Shown here: piece after piece, positions 33,387 to 41,446 of the stretch
How the letters are laid out: each line of letters opens with the position of its first letter
How positions within the stretch are numbered: position 1 is the first letter of the stretch
Assembly (NCBI GenBank): GCA_963765705.1
Contig: CAVXXJ010000006.1
Span: 62,001 to 126,000, forward strand
DNA length: 64,000 nucleotides
Direction of reading: 5' to 3'
Source: Gaiellasilicea sp963765705
GTDB taxonomy: Bacteria; Actinomycetota; Thermoleophilia; Gaiellales; Gaiellaceae
Notes under the pieces: generated by a model
The model's database searches: none
What the model was told of the DNA's origin: nothing
The model's input: the letters and a program-made list of their open reading frames with translations, nothing else
Made by a program: the position numbers and the translations under genes

Positions 33387-33814
33387 CAGCTGGTCACCTC
33401 CACGCTGTCCCTGGTCTCCTTGCGAACCGCGGCTGTGAGAGCCGAGATCGCAGTCTGCGTGGGACAGATCGTGCGCATGCCGCGCGCCGCGTAGAAGTCG
33501 GCGCGGGCGGGGTCGAGCACGCGCACGACGACGCACGGGACGGCCCAGCGCTTCTCCACGACCTGGCCGACGACGAGGTTCGTGTTGTCGCCACTTGTGG
33601 CAACGACCACGGCATCGGCATCCGGAACGCCGGCCTTTCGGAGGATCTCGGCATCCATCCCGTGGCCGACGATGAAGCCTCCGGACCAGCGAGGACCGAG
33701 CCGCGCGAGCGCCTCCTCCTTCTCGTCGACGGCGGTCACGTCCCAGCCCTCGGCCGCGAGCTCGCGCGAGACTGCCGCGCCGACCCTGCCACACCCGATC
33801 ACCACGAGTTTCAT
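33386..33814 (-). CDS. short TrkA_N-only NAD-binding protein (CeoB-like)
   Basis: A 142-residue protein starting at ATG 33814 (an upstream start would add 9 residues). It contains only a TrkA_N domain: KLVVIGCGRVGAAVSRELA, VVATSGDNTNLVVGQVV and VRVLDPARADFYAARGM. It lacks a TrkA_C module, so it probably dimerises with the adjoining single-RCK protein to build a regulatory ring. The potassium permease/USP gene lies 4 nt upstream in the same direction. Confidence 0.88.
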   Translation of the reverse strand: MKLVVIGCGRVGAAVSRELAAEGWDVTAVDEKEEALARLGPRWSGGFIVGHGMDAEILRKAGVPDADAVVVATSGDNTNLVVGQVVEKRWAVPCVVVRVLDPARADFYAARGMRTICPTQTAISALTAAVRKETRDSVEVTS

Positions 33815-33818
33815 GACT

Positions 33819-35669
33819 TCAGGGTACGTCCTCGAGCACACCTTGGGGGAACGCCACCACGAGCACCTCGGAGGGGGCGTTCCGGATCACGTAGTCGACG
33901 GTCGGCGAGAAGAACGTGGACTGGCGGCGCCAGCGGGGCGACGAGCCGACGACGATCAGGTCGGCGCCCAGCTCGACTGCCTGCTCGACGATCGCGCGGC
34001 CGATCGACCGGGCGCGGACGCTGATCGGCTCGACGCGCACGCCGTTCTCCTCGCCGAGGAGGACCGCCTCGGCGAGCGACGCCGCGGCCTGCTCCTCGAG
34101 GTCGATCAGGGGCGCGTCGAGCGCGTACTGGAGTGGTACCTGGATCACGAAGACCGCGTCCACGTTCGCCTCTCGCTCCTTGGCGAGCGCGACGGCCGTG
34201 GCCACCATCTCCTCGCCGATCGGGCCGAGCTTCATCGGCACGAGCACGCGCGTGTAGGTCACACCAGCGGGGAGCTCCCAGGCGACGTTCTCGTGCAGGA
34301 GGCCGGCGCGCTCCTTGCGCCGGACGAGCAGGTAGACGGCGATCCCGAGCGCGAGCCAAGCGGGGCCGGCATATCGCGCTCCCGAATGGGTCACGAGCGC
34401 AAGCACCCAGACGCCGACCGCGAGCGGCGCGCCGATCAGCGGCGCAGCGAGCGGAGCTCGGAAGGGCCGCGGCAGGTCGGGCTCGGTGACCCGGAGCCGG
34501 AGCACGGCCAGCTGCGCCGCCGCGAAGGCGAGCAGGACGCCGAACGAGTAGAGACTCGCGAGGAAGACTGCCTGGTCGTCGACCGCTCCTGTCGCGAGCA
34601 CGAGCGCGATCGAGATCGCAGCGGCCGCGAGAATCGCCTGCGGCGAGACGAGCGTCCGGCGATTCAGCCGTCCGAAGCTCCGCGGCAACTGCTTGTGCTC
34701 GCCCAGCGAGTGCGCCAGCCGCGTGAAGCCGGAGATCGAGGTCGTCGCGGCGGCCAGCAGCACCAGCGCGCCCGTCAGGCCGACGTAGACGCGCAGAAGG
34801 TCGCCGAGCCAGCCGGGAACAGACCCCTCGAGCGACTCGACGATCCCGACGAGGGGTGCCTCGAGCCACTCGTCCCCGAGCGCGGTGGCGCCGTTCTCGA
34901 CCGGAAACGCCGAGAGCCCGACCACGGCGATCAGCGCAGTCAGGATCACCACCAGCCCGATCGCAGAGAAGAGGCTCCGGGGCAGCGTCCGGCCCGGCTC
35001 GCGCGTCTCGGCGGCGAGGTTCGCGACTGTCTCGAGCCCGGTGTAGGCGAGCATCGCGAGCGGGAGCGCGAAGGCGAGGTCGGACCAGGAAGGGGAGCTC
35101 CCGAGCGACATCCCTTGCGTCAGGTTGTCGGGTGAAAAGAGGAGCGCGAGCCCGAGGATCACGAGCAGGAGCTGCGTGGCCAGGTCGAGCCCGGCGACTG
35201 CGATCCCGCCGGCGTGCAGCTGCGACCGGCGCGCGAGCCGGATCGCCGCGATCGCGCAGATCACCGAGACGGCGACGACGGAGTCCCACGGCGACTCGCG
35301 CAGGCTGGCGACGCCGAGCGCAGTGCCGAGGTAGTGCGGCAGGAAGAGCATCGAGAGCGCGATCACGATCAGGTAGTCGAGGAAGAGCGCCCAGCCGGTC
35401 AGGAATCCCAGCAGGTCGTTGAACGCGCGCCGCACGAACGTCGCAGCACCACCGGTCTCCGGGATCGCCGCCGTGCCTTCCGCGTAGGAAAGGGAGACGA
35501 GCAGGAAGAAGACGCCGCCCAGCAGGAGGACGAGCGGCGTGAACCCGAGCGCGTAGGCGGCGACGATGCCGAGCGCGAAGTAGATCGAGGCCGCGATCTC
35601 GCCGTAGGCGACCGAGAAGAGCGCCGGCGCATCCAGGACGCGCTGGAAGCCGCGAAGCTTCCTCGCCAT
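33819..35669 (-). CDS. APC-superfamily permease fused to a universal-stress-protein domain, copy 1
   Basis: The 616-residue protein starts at ATG 35669. The first about 460 residues make 12 membrane helices of APC type (FSVAYGEIAASIYFALG; PETGGAATFVRRAFNDLLG). A cytosolic USP-like domain (about 475-610) follows, with YTRVLVPMKLGPIGEEMV and GADLIVVGSSPRW. Usual annotation is amino-acid permease. However, Bacillus KimA, a K+ importer of the same superfamily and length, has a USP-like cytosolic domain, and the neighbours are all potassium regulators. Potassium transport is a plausible alternative. Confidence 0.82.
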   Translation of the reverse strand: MARKLRGFQRVLDAPALFSVAYGEIAASIYFALGIVAAYALGFTPLVLLLGGVFFLLVSLSYAEGTAAIPETGGAATFVRRAFNDLLGFLTGWALFLDYLIVIALSMLFLPHYLGTALGVASLRESPWDSVVAVSVICAIAAIRLARRSQLHAGGIAVAGLDLATQLLLVILGLALLFSPDNLTQGMSLGSSPSWSDLAFALPLAMLAYTGLETVANLAAETREPGRTLPRSLFSAIGLVVILTALIAVVGLSAFPVENGATALGDEWLEAPLVGIVESLEGSVPGWLGDLLRVYVGLTGALVLLAAATTSISGFTRLAHSLGEHKQLPRSFGRLNRRTLVSPQAILAAAAISIALVLATGAVDDQAVFLASLYSFGVLLAFAAAQLAVLRLRVTEPDLPRPFRAPLAAPLIGAPLAVGVWVLALVTHSGARYAGPAWLALGIAVYLLVRRKERAGLLHENVAWELPAGVTYTRVLVPMKLGPIGEEMVATAVALAKEREANVDAVFVIQVPLQYALDAPLIDLEEQAAASLAEAVLLGEENGVRVEPISVRARSIGRAIVEQAVELGADLIVVGSSPRWRRQSTFFSPTVDYVIRNAPSEVLVVAFPQGVLEDVP

Positions 35670-35845
35670 TATCTGCCGCCCTTTCGGAGCAGCGTCAGCC
35701 GGCCGACGCCGAGCGCGAGGAAGAGGCCGCCGAGGAGAAAGCCGAACACGCCACCGCCGTTCGCCGCGGTGACCGCGAGCAGGGCGATGCCGATGCCGAC
35801 GAACGTCAGGGCGAGCAGGGCGATGATGTTCCGGTAGAGCTTCAT
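35669..35845 (-). CDS. small membrane protein between two APC-USP permease genes
   Basis: A 58-residue protein starting at ATG 35845, overlapping stops or starts on both sides (ATGA upstream, TAATG downstream). It has two membrane segments, NIIALLALTFVGIGIALLAV and VFGFLLGGLFLALGVGRLTL, and a basic end. The tight coupling suggests an accessory subunit or a co-expressed membrane peptide. No family is recognised. Confidence 0.6.
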   Translation of the reverse strand: MKLYRNIIALLALTFVGIGIALLAVTAANGGGVFGFLLGGLFLALGVGRLTLLRKGGR

Positions 35846-37740
35846 GTCCTCTCGGTTGAAGCGGTCACCATCACACGGCAGGGCGCGTTCTTGAGCACGT
35901 AGTCGACGGTGTGCCCGAATACGGCGCGCTTGCGCTGGCTGAGTTCCTTGCGCGGCGCGCCGATGACGATGATCTCGGTGTCGCGCCGTGCCGCCTCCTG
36001 CACGATCGCGGCACCGGCGCTGCGCCCGCGCAGCAGCCTCGGGATCACCGTCACCCCGTACGTCTCGCCGATCGCACGCGCCTCGTCGAGCTCCCGGTTC
36101 GCCTGCTCCTCCTCCGCCGGCAGCTCGATCCCGAGCGGCGCGTCGAGTGGAATCTCGAGCACCGTCACGGCCGCGATGTGCGCGCCGCGCTCGGCGGCGA
36201 GGCTGGCGGCGATGTCGAGGGCGTCGTCGGATGCCTGGCCGGGGAGCACGGGTACGAGCAGGCGCCGGTACTGCAGCGCGAGAGCAGGACCGTAGGCAGG
36301 CGGCGCCTTGATCGTCGCTCTCGGCGACTCGCGGACCGAGAAGCGGCGGTAGAGCGTGTAGCCGATCAGGCCGCCGGCGATCCAGCCGATCCCGGTCCAG
36401 CGCACCGCGTCGTTCTGAACCAGGATGACGACGAACGAGACCGCGGTCGCGATGCCGCCGACGATCGCGAAGATCGGCCAGTCGGTCCCACCGACGCGCC
36501 AGCTTGGCCACGCCCGGCCGAGCCGTTCCTCCTCCTTCGCCGGGAGCATTCGCAGCCGAACGATCGACGCGTGCGCAACCGTGAACGAGAAGGTGGCGCC
36601 GAACGCGTACAACGTGCCGACGAAGGTCACGTCGCCCGGCAGGAGGATCGCGATCGGCGCCAGCCCCGCGAAGAGAACCAGCGCCAGCCACGGCGTCTTG
36701 TACCGAGGATGTAGCCGCCGGAACACCTCCGGCAGCTGCCGGTAGGTGGCCATCGAGTAGGTGATCCGAGAGGCGCCGATCACGCCCGCGTTCGTGGCGA
36801 TGAACAGGATCGTCGCCGCCAGGACGCCGACATAGAAGCGCGCGGCTTCGTGCAGAGCGCCTTCGAGACCGAGGTTCTCGACGAGCCCGAGCACCGGGTC
36901 GTTTGCGAATCCGCCCTCCTCGGGAGGCAGCGCCAGCCGGGTCGTCAGCTCGCCGTCGATCAGCTCGACCGGCAGCGCGGACAGCGCGACGAACGGCAGC
37001 GTGAAGAAGATCGCGAAGACCGCCATCGCCACCCATCGGTATGCCTGCGGGACGCTCCGCACCGGATCTCGCACCTCCTCCGCGAGGTTCGAGACGGTCT
37101 CGACGCCGGTGTAGGCGAGCATCGCCACCGGGACGGCCAGAGCGAGGTTCGACCAGGTCGGCGTCTGGCCCCAATGGACGTTGTCGACGAGGATCTCGGG
37201 GCTGAGCACCAGCGCGATCCCGACGAGCACGAGCAGCACCTGCGTCGCGAGGTCGATCACCGCGAGCGTCACGGAGAGCTTGGCCGCCTCGGAGACGCCG
37301 ATCACGTTGAGGCCGACGAGCACGACGATCACGATCGCGCCGCCGACGATGTCCCAGGGGTTCGTGTTCAGCGGCTCCCAGAAGATCGACAGGTAGTGCG
37401 GGACGAAGAAGGCCGAGACTGCGACGGTGACGACGTACACCAGCATCTGCGCCCAGGCAGCCGTGAACGAGACGAGCTCGTCGAACGCGTGCCGCGCGAA
37501 GCTCGAAGAGCCACCGGCCTCGGGGAAGCGCACGGTGCCTTCGCTGTAGGTCGCCGCCGTGCAGGCGAAGATCAGGCCGGCGACGATGAAGACGAGCGGC
37601 GTCAGCCCGAGCGCGAAGACGGCCGTCAGGCCGAGGGCGTAATAGATCGAGGAGCCGACGTTGCCGTACGCGGTGGCGAAGAGGGCCGGCGTGCCAAGAA
37701 CCCGCTCGAGCTCGACCTGCCGTCTACGTCGGCTGGGCAC
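35842..37740 (-). CDS. APC-superfamily permease fused to a universal-stress-protein domain, copy 2
   Basis: The 632-residue protein is a paralogue of the copy at 33819: FATAYGNVGSSIYYALG, RFPEAGGSSSFARHAFDELV, MLAYTGVETVSNLAEEVRDP and about 12 helices. The C-terminal USP domain (about 500-632) has QYRRLLVPVLPGQASDDALD and DTEIIVIGAPRKELSQRKRA. Position and length again match KimA-like potassium importers as well as amino-acid permeases. Start at ATG 37740. The upstream gap is only 44 nt, with no riboswitch visible. Confidence 0.82.
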   Translation of the reverse strand: MPSRRRRQVELERVLGTPALFATAYGNVGSSIYYALGLTAVFALGLTPLVFIVAGLIFACTAATYSEGTVRFPEAGGSSSFARHAFDELVSFTAAWAQMLVYVVTVAVSAFFVPHYLSIFWEPLNTNPWDIVGGAIVIVVLVGLNVIGVSEAAKLSVTLAVIDLATQVLLVLVGIALVLSPEILVDNVHWGQTPTWSNLALAVPVAMLAYTGVETVSNLAEEVRDPVRSVPQAYRWVAMAVFAIFFTLPFVALSALPVELIDGELTTRLALPPEEGGFANDPVLGLVENLGLEGALHEAARFYVGVLAATILFIATNAGVIGASRITYSMATYRQLPEVFRRLHPRYKTPWLALVLFAGLAPIAILLPGDVTFVGTLYAFGATFSFTVAHASIVRLRMLPAKEEERLGRAWPSWRVGGTDWPIFAIVGGIATAVSFVVILVQNDAVRWTGIGWIAGGLIGYTLYRRFSVRESPRATIKAPPAYGPALALQYRRLLVPVLPGQASDDALDIAASLAAERGAHIAAVTVLEIPLDAPLGIELPAEEEQANRELDEARAIGETYGVTVIPRLLRGRSAGAAIVQEAARRDTEIIVIGAPRKELSQRKRAVFGHTVDYVLKNAPCRVMVTASTERT

Positions 37741-37784
37741 CGCGAGAGTCTAGGGAGAACCGCCTGTCCGAGCGAGGACTGTGC

Positions 37785-38129
37785 TCAGCCGTCGACCGGC
37801 GCGCAGTCGGGCTGGTCGAGCGAGAACGAGGCGCGGCTGCCGCGGCTTCCGATCGCCTGAACCGAGATCGCCGTGCACTTCGGCAGGCGGTACGAGAAGA
37901 CGTGGCGGAAGCCTCCGAGCGAGCCGGTTCGGACGACGGCACGCATCGGCCTGCCGACGTTCACCAGCAGGGTCACCTTCTCGTGAACCCGGAACGCCTT
38001 GCCCTGAACGGCGAGCGGTGCCGTCGCGGTGATGCCGAGCGTCGGCCGCGGGCTCTTCGCCGCGGCGGCGCCGACGACGGTGATCGCAAGGATCAAGAGC
38101 ATGGAAAGGCTGAGGGTGATGAACCGCAT
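37785..38129 (-). CDS. small secreted beta-rich protein
   Basis: A 114-residue protein with a signal peptide (LSMLLILAITVVGAAAAKSP). The mature part of about 90 residues resembles a single immunoglobulin-like or adhesin-like beta domain (GKAFRVHEKVTLLVNVGRPM; VVRTGSLGGFRHVF) with two Cys (LPKC and PDC) near the end. No family is recognised. It precedes the permease gene by 44 nt in the same direction. Confidence 0.55.
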   Translation of the reverse strand: MRFITLSLSMLLILAITVVGAAAAKSPRPTLGITATAPLAVQGKAFRVHEKVTLLVNVGRPMRAVVRTGSLGGFRHVFSYRLPKCTAISVQAIGSRGSRASFSLDQPDCAPVDG

Positions 38130-38213
38130 CGCAGAATTCTACCCCGATTTACAAGCCGTAAGCCTGGATTGTGTAAGGAAAGTGCGAATTCCGACGGCCC
38201 TTTTCGCAGAAAG

Positions 38214-38243
38214 ACGAGGGGCCGGCTCGCGCCGGCCCCTCGT
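38214..38243 (-). terminator. hairpin terminator after the frameshifted subtilase
   Basis: ACGAGGGGCCGG (38214-38225), a six-base loop and CCGGCCCCTCGT (38232-38243) form a perfect 12-bp stem 24 nt downstream of the subtilase stop at 38267. A short pyrimidine-rich tract (CTTTC) follows on the minus strand. Confidence 0.75.
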
Positions 38244-38266
38244 TCGCCAACTGGAGGAAAGACCCC

Positions 38267-41246
38267 CTACGGCGTCTTCTGGTAGACGATCGTGGCACCG
38301 ACCGTCGTCGCACCGTTCTTGTAGTCGACCGCGCCGAGATAGCGGGTCGCGGCCGTGAGGCCGGTGAACGTGAGGTTGACCGTCCCGCTGGCACCGGTGA
38401 CGGCGCTGGCCGGGCCGGTCGCGGTCATGTTGCCGGCGGACGTCGAGCCCAGACCCCATGTGAAGAGGGTGTAGCTCGTCGTGCCGCCACCCAATGTCTG
38501 CCAACCGTGGACGTACACCTTGTAGGCGCCCGCCGGGGGGTTGACCAGGTTGACGATCTCCTGCGACGTGCCGCTACCGCTGAGGCCGACCTGCTCACCG
38601 GCCGCGTTGTAGACGTACATGTCGATGTCGTTCCCAGCCGGGATGTTGTCGTCGTAGAGCGCGAAGCGCGCGTACGTCGTCCCAGCCGGAACGTTGATCG
38701 TGTGCACCGTCTGGCCCGGGCCGCCCACGACGAACGTGTTCGTCGGGTCGTCCGAGACGGTACCCGCGGTCTGCGTCGCCGCGAGGAGACCACGCGTCGA
38801 CATCGAGAACGGGCCGGTGTAGCCGAACGTGATGCCGTACGACTGCGCCGAGCCGTTGCCCGAGACCTCACCCGGCGCCGCGAGGGCGACAGGCTTGACC
38901 ACGAGCGGGCTGCGGACCGTGTGCACGCCGTCCGACCACGTCAGGTGACCACTCGTGTACTCGTCGAACGTCGCCGACGAGTTGGTCGTGAACTTGACCG
39001 TGAACGTCGCCGAAGCACCCGGCGCGAGCGTAAGGCTCGACGGCGTCACGACGACGTCAACGCCGCTGAGGCCGGTGACGGCCGCCGTGTACGTCGCCGT
39101 CGTCGTGCCGACGTTCTTGACCGTCCTGCTCGTCGTCTGGACGCCGGCCAGCTTGCCGATCGCGATCGACGCCTGGTTGAAGTCGGTCACCTTGGTCGGG
39201 ATCCCGAGTCCGGCGAGAGTCGCACAGGTCGCGGTCGGATCCGCGAAGACCGCGGGCGCACCCTGGCAGAGGTAGCCGAGGTACTGGTTGAACCCGGCGT
39301 CGTACACCAGGCCCGGATCCACCGCCGAGTTCGGCTTCACGTGACCGGCGCCGTGCGCGAACACGTCACCGTCGAGCGTGTCGTACCCGGTCGTCATCAG
39401 GGCGGACTTCATCGCCGCCGGCGACCAGTCGCGGTGCAGCCTGCGTCAGCAGAGCGCCGAGACCGGCCACGTGCGGGCTCGACATCGAGGTGCCGCTGAG
39501 CAGGTCGAACGAACGGCCTATGTCCGGCGAGACCGCCGCGAGGACGTCCACGCCCGGAGCCGAGACGTCCGGCTTGAGCTGGTCGCCGCCGCGGCGAGAA
39601 GCGGACCGCGGGACGAGAACTCCGCCATCTTCGGAGCGGGGGCCGGCGCAGACGAGACCGCGCCGATGGTCGCCGTCGAGCGCCGGCTGAGGTCACGTAT
39701 GCCTTCACGGCCGCCCCAGCCACCTCGTTGATGTGAATCGTCGGCACGTAATGGAGGTCGGCGTTGAGCGAGTTCGGGCTCGTGTTGGCAAGGATCATGC
39801 CCTTGCCGCCCGCCCGCTGGACTTCCTTGCTCTTCTCGACGCGAGCATTGACGCCGCGGTCGCAGACCACGATCTTGCCCGCCACCTTGGCGGGATCGAG
39901 CGCGCCGAGGAAGCACAGCGCGACCGACGTGGCGGGCGCACCGGCCCACCGGCCGACGTCGAGAGGATCACCGAGCCGGTGGTCGGCGTGAGGTTCGACG
40001 ACGCGCCCGTATAGGTCGCGCCGTTCCCCAGCGTCAGCGTCGCCTCGGAGGCACGCGGGTGCGTGCTGGCGGCGACCGTGGTCAGCCACGGGCTGGGATG
40101 CGCGACCGTGGACGCGCCGGGACCCTCGTTACCGGCCGACGCGGCGACGAACACGCCCGCGCGGGCGGCGAACAGGAATGCGATCTCCACCGGATCGGCG
40201 AAGTTGGTGCGCGTGCCGCTGATCGAGAAGTTGATCACGTCGACGCCATCAGCGACCGCCTGGTCGATCGCCGCAACGGAGTCGGAGCTGGCGCAGCCGC
40301 CCTCTTCCCCGTTCCAGCAGACCTTGTAGGCGGCGATGCGGGCGCGGGGCGCCATGCCGCTGATCTTGCCGAGCGGCGCCGCGGCGCCTGTGGCCTGAAC
40401 CTGGTAGTTGCCCGCTGCGGTGCTCGACGTGTGGCTGCCGTGGCTGTCGTGATCGCGGGCGGACTTGTAGTCGTCCTTGAAGATGCCGAAGTGACCGAAG
40501 CCGCTCAGGTAGTAGCGGGCGCCGATCAGCTTGTTCGTGCACATGTCCTGCGAGAACTGCTCACCCGACTGGCACGAGCCGTGCCAGGTCGGGGGGCGGC
40601 CCATACGCGAGGTTCCGCTTGCCGCTCGAGCCCGTCCGGAAGACGTAGTCCTCTGGTCGGAGAAGCTCGGGTGCTCGGGCCAGATGCCCGTGTCGACGAC
40701 GCCGACGATGACGTCCTCGCCGGCCTTCGCCGGGCCGCCCAGCTTCGCCCACAGGCCCGTGCCGGGCTGGTCGAGACCGAGGAAGGTCGGCGTCGTCGAA
40801 GTGGCCGGCTGCTGCAGGACGTCCTTCGACACAGAGGCCACGCCCGCCACCGAGGCCAGCTTCGCCGCCTGCTGCTCGGTCATCGCGGCCGCAAAGCCGT
40901 TGAACGAATAGCCGTAGTCGTAGAACTTCTCGGCACCGACGGCGGCAGCGGCATCCGCATGCTTGCCGTTCAGGTACGCGACGTACTTCTTGACGTCGTT
41001 CGACGCCGAGTTGAACTTGGTCCCCTTCGCGGGGGCTGTCGCCTTGTAGCCGGCGATGTTGCCCTCGTAGGCCGCGGCCGGATCGTCAGCGAGCTGGACG
41101 ATGTAGGTCGCGGCGGAGACGTGCGACTTCTGGGTTGTTGTCCGGTCCTTGGCCGACTTACCGCCGGCAAGGCCGAACGCGGAGGTGACGAGAAGTGCCG
41201 CAAGTCCCACGGACGCGCAGAGCGCGCCGAGCGAGCGAAAACGCAT
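38267..41246 (-). pseudogene. secreted S8 subtilase with PA and C-terminal domains, multiply frameshifted
   Basis: Starts at ATG 41246 with signal peptide (SLGALCASVGLAALLVTSAF). An I9 propeptide (YIVQLADDPAAAYEGNIAGY) precedes the catalytic domain with Asp (GVVDTGIWPEHP), His (DHDSHGSHTSSTAAG), a PA-domain insert (VALCFLGALDPAKVAGKIVV) and Ser (GTSMSSPHVAGLG). The C-terminus has Ig-like and pre-peptidase-type beta domains. Frames change near 40650, 40605 (C6 run), 39935, 39685, 39595 and 39440; the first two compensate each other. About 990 residues if repaired. Conserved motifs persist on both sides of each shift, which favours recent mutation or sequence error. Confidence 0.78.
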
Positions 41247-41391
41247 ATGTGTCTCTCCCCTTAGTTTCCCTTGAGAGGCCGCAGATCGGCCCCCTTCCCC
41301 AAGCGGGCGCATAGTAGTGCCGAAACTTCGAACCCGCAAGGGCCCCGCAGATGCGCGGATCGAGCCCTTTGGCAGCCCCTTCAGAGCTCAT

Positions 41392-41427
41392 GAAGGCGGA
41401 GGCCGGCTTGCGCCGGCCTCCGCCTTC
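41392..41427 (-). terminator. hairpin terminator after the intact subtilase
   Basis: GAAGGCGGAGGCCGG (41392-41406), loop CTTGCG, CCGGCCTCCGCCTTC (41413-41427): a perfect 15-bp stem starting 20 nt downstream of the stop at 41447 on the minus strand. It also separates this gene from the promoter region of the next subtilase. Confidence 0.75.
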
Positions 41428-41446
41428 AACGTGGTTCTGTGGGCCG

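Noticed and set aside
35669..37174. A 501-residue open frame ending with the small membrane peptide
   Set aside because: Only the last 58 residues have membrane-protein character; the rest is the antiframe of the permease gene.
33819..37740. Confident amino-acid permease call for both APC proteins
   Set aside because: Superfamily membership does not set the substrate; K+ context and the USP domain make KimA-like function equally plausible.
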